Positions 10,713 through 24,100 of a DNA stretch of 64,000 bases are shown piece by piece. This DNA is from Ancistrus triradiatus (Eukaryota; Chordata; Actinopteri; Siluriformes; Loricariidae). Position 1 is the stretch's first letter. Each line of letters begins with the position of its first letter. The translations under genes and the position numbers were made by a program. The notes beneath the pieces are model-generated. The model searched no databases, had not been told where the DNA came from, and saw only the letters and a list, made by a program, of their open reading frames with translations. The DNA lies in contig JAJAGP010000085.1 in assembly GCA_025084515.1 (NCBI GenBank), positions 62,001-126,000 of the forward strand, in the 5' to 3' direction.

Positions 10713-13700
10713 CTAACCGCATTGAGCGGGTAACTCCAGAGGAACGTAGTTTCGGTAGCACAGCTGAACGTAGGCTAACGCCAGCCTGCACAGAGAACTT
10801 CTGGAAACATCCTCAGCTTCACACTTGCTCCTTTCGCACATTACAAGAAACTGCACTGGGTCGACCTGCGAACGAGAAGATGGGTGCTCTTTTGAGGGAT
10901 AGTTTGGAACTTAAACGGTTTAAAAGTGCACAGAGAGACAGGAGTCTGTTTTGCAGGATATAACCAAAGCGTAGAGATTACAGCTTCACATACTGACATT
11001 AACTTTTATTCATGCCTATCATAGCATGATGGTTAAATACTAAAATATTCATGGTGCTAATAAAATAAAGGCTAAAATGGCCGGTTGGAAAGCCAAGCCT
11101 CTGAAACTTTACAGGTCTTATTATGTGCCCTATAACTCTCCGGATATGTTGATACGTAAATGATTATTGTGTTTGGACTTGCTGGTGGATCCTTTGGCAT
11201 GAAGAGGTTAATAATGGTCCTAAATCAGCGGCCTTGCTGGAATGTAAAAATGACAGCCATCACAGGCCGGTGTATTTCCACTTAACTATCGCTGTCACTG
11301 TGGCACGGCTAAACAGCACGACGATAAACTAGGTCATTTTTTGAAGATTAGATTTCGTTCAGAGAGCCGTGGATCCGTGGTAAATCTAATCAGGTTACGT
11401 AAGGGTCATCAGGCTTTGCTCTATCATTCATGCATTCATCAAGATATTTTCAATCCAGAACAGAAATGACAGGAATACCACAGCCTTATGCAAACATTCG
11501 AGTACCCCTGACCAACTGGCATTCCATTTCCAAATGACAACCAAGACAGGGAACAAAGTTTGTTCACAAGCCTTACCACTCTGAAGCAGGAGCTGAGGGG
11601 CGAGCTGCTGGAGGAGAAGAGACGTCTGCAGGACAGAGATGCCGAAGTTCGGTTCTGGCAGCTTCCAGATTCGTCACCGATGCATTCAGAATCAACCTAC
11701 AGAAGCATGGGTATGGGCAACCTAGTAATTAATTAGGGTTAGTTTATATTGTTAATGCTACATGATGTTCCTGTGGTTGTTCAGTTTACACAAGACAATG
11801 TCAAAGAGTTATACGTAATGTAGTGTAGCGTGTAGGAAGCCACAGGGGTCAAATTACATTTCATGCTTCACTGTTTGTACTGTAAGCCAGAAATAACTCC
11901 AACTTCAAAATGTTCCAGTGGAGGTCTGCATTTTATTTGACACCAATACAAGTGTGAACAGCCCGCATTTCATATTTCCACCTCAATTATCAGCAGATTT
12001 GATGGATTTAGGACGGCGGATGAAATGGAATGGAATAGAATGTAACGGAATAGAATAATATGCAATTTAATGGAAGCAGGTGGATGGACAGATGGGAGCT
12101 TACCTTCCATCCGAGAGTGAATTCATCCACACTGTGGGTGTACGAGCCGCTTGGCAGTATAAACTCATTCACTGCTTCATTATCATTGGTGCCCAGGAGT
12201 CCACTGGATCTTCCTAATAAGATCAAGACAGTAGAGTTGGAAAGACCCAGACATACGTCAGCCTTTCACACGGTCAGTCGCAAGATTCTCCTTTCCGTCC
12301 TCTCCAGTCGTTGAATCACAGGCTCAGTCTTATCAGTAGAACCACATCTGCACCACATGAACTCTCCATGGGGTCCAACTCGGTCCTTTATTCTTTTTAC
12401 ATCCATTCTCCTGGTGAAGTCATGGCCTCACATGGCTGCTCCTTTCACTATTTTACTGTTGACACTCCACTCATGCTCTCTTTTTGACCATCAGGTACGC
12501 AGGTCTCCACCTGCATCTCATCATGGATGTCAGCTCATCATTTGAAGCTAAACCAGACGATGGCTGCCCAGACAGATGGATAAATGGATAGATAACTGGA
12601 TGAAGCTGCCAGATGCTGCTATTGCTCAAGTGAAAGGGGAGCTCACACTAAAGACATTAAACTGTAGCCAACAGAAGCTGTTTTACTGATTTTTTTTAAT
12701 ACTGCATACACGTTTCCTCTATTTTTTGGTTGCATTCTAATGAAGAGAATGAGACATAATTAGCTATGTCCAATTCATGGTGGCCTAAGACTTTTGCACA
12801 GTACTGTACATAATGATTTTTATGTCCTATTGTAATTCTTAAGACCTCAGCATACTGTCGCAGTTGAATCTACCCCTCTTTGCTCATGGTTGCAGTACTC
12901 GACTGCAAAAAATAAGTGTTTCCAATGAAAAGATTAATTTAAGGCTTGGCTCATCTGTCCTCCAATGTGAGGCAAATCAAGGCAAGTTTATGAACAGACC
13001 GTCATAAATGCAACATTTGATTTATACCACTGACTTCTATATTTAGCAAACAGTATGAAAATGCTAACCGCTAACATGTTGTAAGTAATGTCTCTTACCA
13101 TGAAGCCAGCCATCCAGCCTTACACTGCACATGTTCAGAGAGGAGTCACAGGTCACCAGTAAACCTCTTTTATTGGACACTGTGAGCATATTCATCTCCC
13201 TCATTACTGTCACATCAGGATTAACGAATGGCGTGTGCACACTCCGGCAGCTCACTTCCACCTGCAACAGGACATCAGAGGAACAAATTGAACTGATATT
13301 GACTCGTTTTTTAAGGATACAGCATTGTGCTAAAGTCTTAGGCGTTCCATTATTCATTTTTCAATTTATACTCTTTATTTAAGTTGTAGTTCCATAATTA
13401 CAGAGTGTAGTCCATTTGTTTCTCTACATACTTTGTCACTCTGTTCTCTAATGGTCAGGACCAGCACAGATCAGGTACTAGTTGGGTTTTGGGTCATTCT
13501 GATGTCTGATTGTGATACCTCACGAGGTTATATATGGGCTAAGCAGGATAATTACCTTAATAATAAATATAATAACCCTGCTGGACCATGGACATGCATG
13601 TGAACGGATGTTATGTGGCGCATACCTGTAGTAGCTGATCTTACCTTCTCATGGGGACGGATTGCAACGGTCGTGTCTTGCAGCTGTACCACCAAGGAAC

Positions 13701-16700
13701 GCCTTTTCTTTGGCCCGTCAGATTTCAAGGCAATTGCAAAAGAGCTTTTGGTGGGGTCAGCAGCCAAGATTAAACTGCAGTACGACGGGAGCTGCAACAC
13801 TCGTCCATCAAACGACACCACGTACTCATCTGCTACGAGGAAGGCTTGATCTGGATGGAGAAGAAGCAAGGCCAATGAATGTTTGTTAAGTATGTGCAGG
13901 TTCTCAGTCATCTAGGCCGTGGTAGTCTTGAGTGGTTCAGCTGAAGGCTGCTGGACTTCTTGAAGACGTTTCGCTTCTTATCCGAAAGGCTTCATCAGTT
14001 CTAGAAGCTGATGAGTCCCAGGTATTTAAGCTATACTGGGGTTGTCACCTTGGAGTTGGCCCTTCCTGCCATCATGTGATTTGTTAGGGTCACATGGGTT
14101 GAGGTGCGAATGGGAGTTAAACCGCCTAGGAAGGGATCTCAAGACTGCTTTTGTAGATGGCTGATAATCGGTGTCTTAAACCACCCAGTCTGTTCAACAA
14201 TGGCTGTTCTAATTGGACATAACCTCCTTCACTCCTCATTCAAACCATCTGTCTCCACTCTTCAAAATATGATTTGTATCCTCAAAGGAATGTCCCTTCT
14301 CCTTCAAAAGTCCTACCCTGATGAGCTGCCTCTTCCATGTTTCAGCTTCTACAGCCGAAGAAGCCTTTCGGATGAGAGGTGAAACGTCTCCAAGAAAAAT
14401 GGCCGGTTGTCTTCAACTCTTCTTTGACTGTCGTTGTAAATTTATGATACTAAACACAGTACTGTAGACGGAGCAGACGTCAGCTAACTTCTACAACATC
14501 AAAGACAAGACTAGATCACACGCAGCTGCAGACAGTGTATAGGAAAATGTCTGCAAGACTCAACCCACCCCCGTGGTCTAAGAATGTATAATCGATGCCA
14601 AGAAGGGTCTTTAACCAGATTTAACAAGCTCAAAGTCTACAATCAGTCTGTCTATGCTTAAGCTTTCTTGTGGCGGCCTGCAAAGCTATTGAACGGAAGC
14701 TTCTTCTAGATCTCCTGGGAATTATCAAGTCAGTAACGATGGAACACCTCAGTGTCCAAACTGTCTCTTGCTAGATGCCAGGGGGATTCTTCTCGACCAT
14801 ACTCCTCCCTGAACACCAACTTACGCAGCAACCAGCCGAGCAAAGTACTCACAGATGTTGCTATACCTAGTGGGTAAATGCAACCAAGCTTTATACAGTC
14901 TGACCTTTACCATCACAAAGACAACTCACTGACTGCCCAAGAGATAAATTAAGAGTAGTTGTGGTGTAAGAGCATTGCTGAATGATGGATAAGATACTGT
15001 GTGCTTATTCTACAAAGGGTTTAATGGTAATTATTATGGTTAGGGGTAATTCCAGGTCCAACCAAATTATCAGTAACCAGTAATCGGATTTCTCATAGCA
15101 TGTATGCCAGTTAGCCGATCTCAATCGGTTTTCTCAGTCTGCGCATGCACATAAGCATAACCGATACGGTTGCCAGGTTCGCTTATTCAAAAGACTTGGC
15201 TTTATTTGAGCTTCCATTGACCTGTAGGTTGTTTCTCATGGGATCTGGCAACCCCGGAAGGAAACGCACCACGGAACTAATGACCAATGATGGTTTTTCA
15301 GTATTTCAAAGTGAATGAGCTGTGTTCTGACCTGGGGCAAAAGAAAAGCTGGGGACATGGACAGAAAAAGCCATTTCAATAATATAAAAAGCCTTCTATA
15401 CATTTCATGTACATTAAATAATAAAGACACATATCGACATGTATTAACCAACTGAAATAATGACAAAAAACATGAGTTTTTACTTATGACAAGGAATTAT
15501 TTCCCACCACATTAACTTTCCTTACGCTGATACACACTCCTATCTATCGTGATTAGAAATAAGTGGAGTCAAAACTTTTTTCGTACTCCACATAGATCAA
15601 ACACCTTGATTATAAAAACAACTCATTAAAAAAATGTTTACAAGCCAGTCTTGTCTGGACCAATATGGTGGACGCGTTGACATGTCACAGCAACAAGCCG
15701 AAGCAGCCAATGCGGCGTCTAGGTATATATGTCTATGGTCCAGTCATAATAAGTCCAAGGACTGCTGGGTGAAAGTCTTGCTGTAATAAGTACTAAGTGA
15801 AGAGTTCTTGAGCCCAGGACCTGAACACTAAAACATCTCATAAAGACATTCAGTGTGCGGGTTGCATTTTTCACTACCAGTGAGGTTGATGTAGTACATT
15901 TCGCAACACCAGCACTGAAACAGCTGGGAACAATACTAGTACCTGACAGACTATTTGGTGGGTCCTGTTCCCTCTGATGTGCCTGCGGTCAGTGATCCAA
16001 CAGACTGGAGATCGTAAAACGCAGAATAATGGCCTTCCATGTTGACTCTGGGTCATGGCAGTGTTTGCTGTTATATCTGGTTTCAAGTTCTTTCTACTAG
16101 ATGGTAGGATTGGATGGATTTGAATTGTTTTAATCAGGGCAGTAGAAGGGGTAGCGATGATGTTGATGTTAGAGATGAAGTTTAAAAAAAAGGGGAAAAC
16201 CAGCATTTTATGTTTCGTAGGAGATGGATTGGAGCAAGTTTTGGAAAGCTTCGCGAGTGTCTGTGACGCATCTGGATGTTGCCTTTGAGGATGATAAACA
16301 ACGAGAAGGAAACCACAGGGCCGCAAATCAGTCCCACCTCAAGAAATTACGGATATTTACATGAGCTGACTCATGGAACTTTTCGAGGTAGACAGAAAAT
16401 GTTCGGACATGTTCTTACATGAGCTGAGAGTTGTTAAGAGCTGTAATTAAGTTGATTCTGAGCAGAAGACTTGGAAATCATCAGTAGAAGTTATTACTGG
16501 TCAGTGGTATCCAGTGTAGGAGCCAAGACTTCCATTTGTCTTCCCCATAAACAAGAACCTCACATTGTCCCTCTCTAGACTGGTGAAAGGGAAGCATTGG
16601 GTAGCAATGGGAGAGAGAAAAAAACATGGAAAACCCTTGACTTATGTTCTGGGTGATAGTGTGGAAAGGAAGTGGGTGTCTTCTCGCTAAACACCTGTAT

Positions 16701-19700
16701 TGTTCTGAAGTACTTGGGTACTTGGAAGCCAATAAGAAAACCAATGTGGACTGTTTCAGAGTGTCTATTAATCAACAAGAAATGCTAGTGAAACAGTCTC
16801 CAACATTTACATAATTTCTCAGACAGAGCGAACTACAACAGTCCAAGCAGTTATGGGTTTAGGGCCTTGCTTAAGGACCTAGCATTTTCTAATATGTGCT
16901 CTGGTAGATTGTAAATCCTGAATATGGTTTTACTGCACTTCATATTTCCTACTTTTAGCAGTCAGATAAGGAAAATACCACAAACTGTTCGGCCCTGATG
17001 TAACAGGAATGAGATTTTGCTTATCATTACGAAACGATTTCGTTACACGGAACATGTGGTAACCATATTCAAACACACATCCAGTCCAGTGGCCGGGTGA
17101 ATGGGGTTACATAATTCAGAAATCGTAAAAGTGAACAGAGAATGTCCATGGTCTAAATGGGCAAAATTGTGGCAACCCTTTTAGAGAAGACAATTTTCGA
17201 AGGCTAACCAATGGTCAAAACTTTGATGAGACATAAGCTGATGGAAGCCTAGCCACCCAGTGGAAAAGAGCTAATGAGCTTGACCATACGGTTTATGCTT
17301 GCAGAGCATCTCAGTGCCGCCAAACTGCCACTGTTGAGTTCTTTAACCGTCCAGACTGGATCAGTTGTTTTGGGTTATCCATTGTAGGACTGTCCCAGTT
17401 TTAAGTCGTTCTGCATACAGGAGTCTGCAAAGGATTAACACAACCTTGTGCGCTGCTGTTGATCAGTCCAGAGTTTCTATACAGCGGTGTTCCTGTAAAT
17501 TCTTTAAACTTCAGAAAAGTTCAGAGACTCACGGTTGAACGGACTGTCCATCAGTCTCCTCTTGAGTCTGTAGAACTCAGCTGTGATGCTTCCTGAGGTC
17601 AGGGAGAGAAGCGGTTTCATGAGGAACTCCTCCAGCATGAACTCAGCCATGCCTACTTCTGACCTCTTTGCCCATGGATTTCGTGGTAGAGGAAGATTCA
17701 CTGTTACTTCTCCGTTCCTGCATCCGTATACAACCAACAGTGTGATCAAAGACACATATGGAGGGGTCTGTGGCACATGATGGCAAACAGAGGTTCCGCT
17801 GTCACATAGGTCAAAAGGAATAAACAATTCCCACCTTTGAGAGAACTTAAATGTCGAGGCCAGCTGTCTTCTCACCCCTACTAACACCGTGGCCAATCTG
17901 GACTCGGCCCACTGGACTGTGTGCTGCATGACCTGAAGAACACACCCTTCACTGTTAGTAATGGCACTAAGGAAGACTGTGGGTCTTATAAAGTCAAATC
18001 AACAAGAAAAACAATAATATACATGCTAGTGTTGTAGTAATCAAGTAATCAAAATCCTGAACAAGTGGTCTCTGTCTTGCCTCGGTCTTGGCCACGACTC
18101 AGACTCGACTACAAGTCTTGGTATTGACTCAGACTCAATGTGTCCTGGTCTCCTGGTCTTGGTCTTGAGTCTGACTTGACTATTACAAATCTTGGTCTTG
18201 ACTTGGCCTTGATGTGGCCCAGTCTTGGTCTTGACTCAGACTCAATGTGCTCAGTTCTTGGTCTTTGCTCGGACTTGACTACAAGTCTTGGACTTAACTC
18301 GGACTCAATGTGTCACAGTTTTGGTCTTGACTCGGACTCAATGTGTCCCGGTCTTGGTCTTGGTCTTGCCACAGACTTGATTTGTCCTGGTCTTGTTCTT
18401 AACTTGGATTCGACTACTAAAAGGCATGGTCTTGACTTGAACTTGATGTGTCCCGGTCTTGGTCTTGACTCGGACTCAATGTGTCCCGGTCTTGGTCTTG
18501 GTCTTGCCACGGACTCGATTTGTCCTGGTCTTTTTCTTAACTTGGATTCGACTAAAAAGGCTTGGTCTTGACTTGAACTCTATGTGTCCCGGTCTTGGTC
18601 TCGACTTGGCCTTGATGTGGCCCAGTCTTGGTCTTGACTCAGACTCAATGTGCTCAGTTCTTGGTCTTTGCTTGGACTCGACTACAAGTCTTGGACTTAA
18701 CTCGTACTCAATGTCTCCCGGTTTTGGTCTTGACTTGGTCTCGATGTGTCACAGTTTTGGTCTTGACTCGGACTCAATGTTTCCCAGTCATGGTCTTGTT
18801 TTTGACTTGGACTTGACTACTAAAAGTCTTGGTCTTGACTCGGACTTGATGTTTCCCAGTCATGGTCTTGACTCGACTCTAGCGGTCCTGACTGCAACAC
18901 TAATGCATGCTGTAAATCGATGTCACTCAATGATAATGCCAAAGCACATACGGCAGACACAAAACAAGATTATAGTGTGGACGGAGAACATTGTGGGAAG
19001 ACTTCTGGGAACTTAAATGTGGGCTATGCAGGGTGGAGGTGTTTGAAATTTGGGTCCCCATCTCACCAGGTCCAGCGAGGTGGTCGCCATGTGGAGAACA
19101 TTCACAGACGGAGCCCTCAGGTGATGGTTGTGCAGAACGGCGGACATCAGCTGCTCCGTCTCACTTCTCCAGATCTCTAACGTCTGCCGCCACATGATGT
19201 CCAAACGCTCTCCTGTAACGTCATGGTAAGCTCCAGCCAAGGTGGCCAGTGGCTCTGAGGATATAAAAGACATGTAAGGAGTAGGGCACAACCCACATCA
19301 TGTCCTGTCCTGGACTGGCACCACTCACTCCTGAGCTCCTGCTGGATGAGCTGAGACGTGTACTGTACGCGCAGGAGCATTTGAGGCAGACCGTGTCTGA
19401 AGGTTTGACGGACAGTTCCGGACATCCAGGCTTCCCAAAGGGTCGGCGCTCTTTGCAGCAGCAGGCTTTCGGTTCTGTGGGTAAACTGCAATGCTGCGTC
19501 GCTCAACTCCTGCATAGCCAGGCTGCCCCCTGCCTTCACATTGAATGTGTTCTTGAATAATCACATATACAGCCTGCAAATGTCTTAGGCCACCATTAGA
19601 TTTGTTGTTTTAGCAATTATTATTTCTCACTCAGTTAATGACACTTGTAATGTTTTCACCATGCTGCTCAGCACAAATGCAGAAATTCAAACAGATTATG

Positions 19701-21117
19701 GAGTTATATCGACGACCTGACAAAGACATAACAAGCACCAAAAGCCAGAAGGGACCTAAGAAATGAAATCTCAAGATGCTACAGTCGTACTGCTATAAAG
19801 GCAAGATCAGCCCGTTGCTAGAAATCATGAACCAGTGAAAGCTCTTGTTCTCGTCTTCAAGAGCACTCATTAACCTGTCTCCTGAACTCCAGCAGATGAC
19901 GACGCAGCTTGAGGACTCTCTCGAGCAGCTTCCTCTTTATATGCAAGCCTGTCTGCTCGAGCCGTGCCTGCACAAACAGCGGATGACCTCATACGAGTAA
20001 GTCTGGACGGCCATGTAGTCATGTAGCGACGTGTCTGGGTTTTGCCTCACCTCTGTGGCCGATAAGCACTCCTCACAGCCTCTGGCATGGAAAACCAACA
20101 CGTTATCGGCTGCTCCCGTCGACATAAGTACCAGAGTCTCGTTCTCGATGTCGCTGCCTCCTCGCTGGGCCTCGACCGTCAGCCAATGGCGTCCGTCCAA
20201 GCAGGCGCTCGCTCGGAGGGCATCAGAGGAGTCTGGGAGAGGATGGAGGTCACGTTACTCTTTTCCTTGTACATCGCTCCACATAATTGTTGCCTGGTAA
20301 CAGCCGTGACACTTAACAATGACGAAAAAATGGTCAAACTGACCACCATCGTATCCAGCAGCAGCTTGCATGCAGTGTTTTCCCAACGACGCCTGCAGCC
20401 AGACGAGCTCGGTACGGTCCAGTCTGGCCTGAACCTGCAGCGTTGAGTTCCTGCTCGAGGACTGGGAGCTCCCGCCCAACTCCAAGCTCCAGTTTCCCAG
20501 CTTCCACTGCAACAAGACCCACACAATCCATCCTCACACTTTTAAGAACCATGTAGTTCTGATTGTGGGTGAGAGAGGTATCACGTGTCCCAGACCCTCA
20601 CATCCTGTCCTCACATTACAGATCCATCGGTTATATTGGTAAGAAATTAATTATCGACTGATTTAATTTTATTACTGTATTTCTTTCATTTTAGGATCAA
20701 AGCTATTATTTGTCATCCTCATTTGATGTTTCATTTTGACCTCAGTCAGCAGGGAGTAGTGGCTGCGCTGGGTGCTGCTGGTGTTCCTGAGAGCCAGAAC
20801 GAAGGTGCTGTGTTGGCTCTGACCAGCCACGGAGAGACCCGTGTAGCTGTAGAGCAAGTCCTTCCCAGAATTTACACGGTGAGAGCCAGACCAGGTCAGA
20901 GCCTGTGAGAGAACACATCAAGAGATGTTATTATTTAAGGGGTTTTACACACCTCAGGACAGTGATAGTCCACCAACCAAAGGACTAGAGAGCTAACAGA
21001 GTGGATGCAGTGTTTCAATTTTAAAAACTCCATCCCAGACAAAAGGGCCAACTGGGACATGAACCTGGGTCTCTACCATGGTGGGCTGGCAAACTGCTTT
21101 TATACCACTTGAGTTCC

Positions 21118-21163
<46 letters not shown>

Positions 21164-24100
21164 CTCACTGGCTGTGGAGGACAAAACCCCAGGAGGACAT
21201 GGTGCTCCAGGGTATCTCTGAGGTTGGTGTGTATCTGAGCCTGGAGTGCACGAGAAGGACACAGTCCAGGAGACATGTTCTGAAACGCTGCCTTCACCTG
21301 GACACTGTGCATTCCTCCATCCGCTCTCTGTTCAACAGATCAATATATAGTTTAAATAAACAAATATAAAAAAAATACAGTTTAAAATAACTTGTATTTA
21401 TCACTAGTATTACAGCTTTCAGTGGTCGTAGTAAACTGATGTAGTAAACTCCTCGGTGAAATTTAAATCGTCGTTTCTATGGCGTTGTCCCACATCTGGC
21501 CAGCAGATGTCGCTAAAGGGCGGATTTTCGAACCGAATTTTTCAAAACGACTGGCTAAAACGCGTTGGCGCATGCGCAAATTACGTCAACAGGCACTTGA
21601 GAGCTAATATGTAGGTGAAGTTTGTTGCTAAGTCTCTGAGCACCATTTATTTTTCCCTCCAAAACATGAGTAACGCAAGTAGCGACTCTTTAAATCTCTA
21701 ACATGTTACATTACCTGGGTAAAAAATGAGAAACAGTACCATGTTACCCCAACACTTATTACCTTAAGTTAGTATATTTAATGCAGAGCATTAGGACAGA
21801 CGTGACAACACGTGCATAGGAAGATATTCAAGCACTTTCCTGAGCATCGGGGTTCTTAATCTGACTGGGGCTTTCAAATTGAAGGTCAGGTGGTACGGTT
21901 ACGGAACCCTGCGATAGACCGTTGTGTTCGTTCCTTTCATTTAAAAAATCTGTTTTTATTCTTTGGACAGTACTGCTCTTACCTGATATTTTATGTTCTG
22001 GGTGATCTTCTTAGCGCCCCACTTGAGCTCTGCGCTTTGCGAGGAAAATTTCCCGTCCTGGGCCACTGAGACGCAGCCGTGGCTCTCCGCGACAGGGAGA
22101 AGTGTCTTCATCTGCAATTCATCATTATTTACGATTATTGTTGTCAATGCGGTGTTATCGCGTTTGACCTCCATAGACATGTGCTGGCCATCATTAACAC
22201 CTTCATGTTCCAAACAAATCATAGAAAATGTCCCAGAAACGAGGCCATCACGGGAATCACCACAGGAGAACATGAGAACAAGAGTCAGTGCAACCTGTCA
22301 TATTTAATCAAAACTGTACACTATTAAGAGTACCACACCTGTCCGGGTGACACCAAGACACAGGCCTGCCACCTGCTGGAGTTGTCATGCATTGTCACAG
22401 AGATATTCACAGGTGCCCCGCGGTCCCAGGAGACCTGGACCTAGTGATGGAACACATTTTTGAAAAGTGGGTATACGAGGTCATAAACTTTTGGCTCATC
22501 AGTGTATATGAGTTACATATACCTGATGGTTGCCTCCTCGTCCTTGTGCTGGGTTTTGTGACTGCGCTTGCAGATATAACTGGGAGAACGTAGAGGTAAA
22601 AGGTTGTTTGAGTTCCAGAATAGCCTCTGTCTGCCTGCCCACTGAGCTCCAAGATCCTGAGGCTTTGATCTGCATGCACGCAAACGTCCACACAGCCAGT
22701 GCAGTTAGCGTTCTAGATTAGATATAGGATACGAGCAGAAACTCGTAGATAGCAGACATACATCAGAAGCCAGTTTCTACCTGCTGTTGTTCTTCATACA
22801 GAGCCCAGTCAGTGAGCACGACGGCCCGTTTGCTCTGAATTTCATTCTCAAGCCTCACTTCTGTCCTCCATCCATGTAACTGAGGACCTAACTCACCTGA
22901 GAAGAGACAGGCATGTTCACCGGGGTCATTTAGACATGGATGAAATGTTACTAATAAGGAAAGGAAGCAGCATACAAACGAGCTCATGCTGACTGATACA
23001 GGTTTCAGTGTTAGATAATGTAGTTAGCGTTATTAAAGCTAGCCCTTAGCTATCCCTAAACTCTAAGGCAAAAGGAGCTGCACTGAAGCTACGTCCATGG
23101 CTGTTGTCCTGTCTTCAGGTAATAACAAATGATCAACAAAAACTAAACACCAGCAGAGTTCAACAGATGCAGTCTTTTGGACACTGGCCACAGGGCTGGT
23201 TTTATTGGCCATTAGCTTCAACAGCTGGTCAATTACCGGTCAATTAATTTTAGCAGCAAGTTCTTTACAGGCCGACCAACCAACCACAAAGTTTTACAGG
23301 TCAATTAGCTTTTGTAGTTTACCAGAGAGTTCTAATGGTGAATTAGCTTTAGGAGCAAGCTGTAACTGGCCAATCAGGTTCACCCAGAAAGTTTTAATGG
23401 GCAGTTAAGCTTTTGCTGGACAACCAGCTCAGAAAGCTTTTCCTGGTCAAATAGCTTTAGGGGCAAGTTAGAAAGCAAGTAAGCTTTCTTAAGATAAAAA
23501 GGTTCTTAAGACAAACACTAAGATGTTCATAAGAAGGTTCTTACATTTTTAATGACGTTCATTTTTAATTTCTTAAAAAATTGAAAGGACAAATACATTC
23601 TTATGTAGGCTGTGTACGTTCTTGTCATTGGATAGCTAAACAAAAGCAGTTTAGAAGTTAGAAGATCTTAGAAGTAACAGTCCCACCAAGACAGAAGGCA
23701 GAAGGCAGAATATATGCCACCCTAGCCATATTCAAGCTTAATGGATGATCAGTGCAAGTTTTGTGATGTATAACAGCTTCTGGAGGTTAACTGATTGGGA
23801 ATAAATTGTTTATACATATAAGATAATGACCCCAAGCACACTACTGATAGGATCTAACAGGGATCTGAGCAGGCAGAACCTTTAGCATGGACTGGAAGAG
23901 TAAAAATAGCAGGTACCTATCAGTCTTGACTTTGGCTGTAATCCTGAAATTCTGGGTAAATCTTGGTCCAGCCACTGTGCGTCGTGTGTTAGGACGTGTG
24001 ATCCATCATGGCCAGCGTACTCCGTCTTTACCAGCAACGTGCTGGGAACAGACATGAGCTACACAGAAAGAGAAATGAGAAAAATAGTTCCTTTACTCTT

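Larger units (their letters stand above)
10713..13850 (-). other. apolipophorin-like gene, exons 54-58: VWD domain and C8-like module
   Basis: Exons: 54 13645-13850; 55 13099-13261; 56 12104-12213; 57 11577-11696; 58 10713-10865. Exon 54 opens with FLVADEYVVSFDGRVLQLPS, the DGRxxxxP start of a von Willebrand D domain. Exon 55 has a late CDSSLNMCSVRLDGWLHG block. Exon 56 continues RSSGLLGTNDNEAVNEF, the GLLGTxxN hallmark that closes the D fold. Exons 57 and 58 add nine cysteines in the order of a C8 module: SCRRLFSSSSSPLSSCFRV, then VDPVQFLVMC, then CRLALAYVQLCYRN, ending in LPAQCG and TAG. Phases agree at every join. Secreted mucins and vitellogenins carry D domains too, but this tail following this body fits apolipophorin. 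Confidence 0.88.

Noticed and set aside
10661..10963. Plus-strand frame of 100 codons
   Set aside because: It overlaps the last apolipophorin-like exon on the minus strand, which has five cysteines, matching phase and a nearby poly(A) signal.
11570..11700. Plus-strand coiled-coil-looking frame (LKQELRGELLEEKRRLQDRD)
   Set aside because: At first it looked like an exon of another gene. The minus strand of the same bases is exon 57, with proper splice sites, phase and C8 cysteines.
18140..19016. Long plus-strand frames with LGLDSDSMCPGLG repeats
   Set aside because: They are translations of an intronic minisatellite whose units are often multiples of three.
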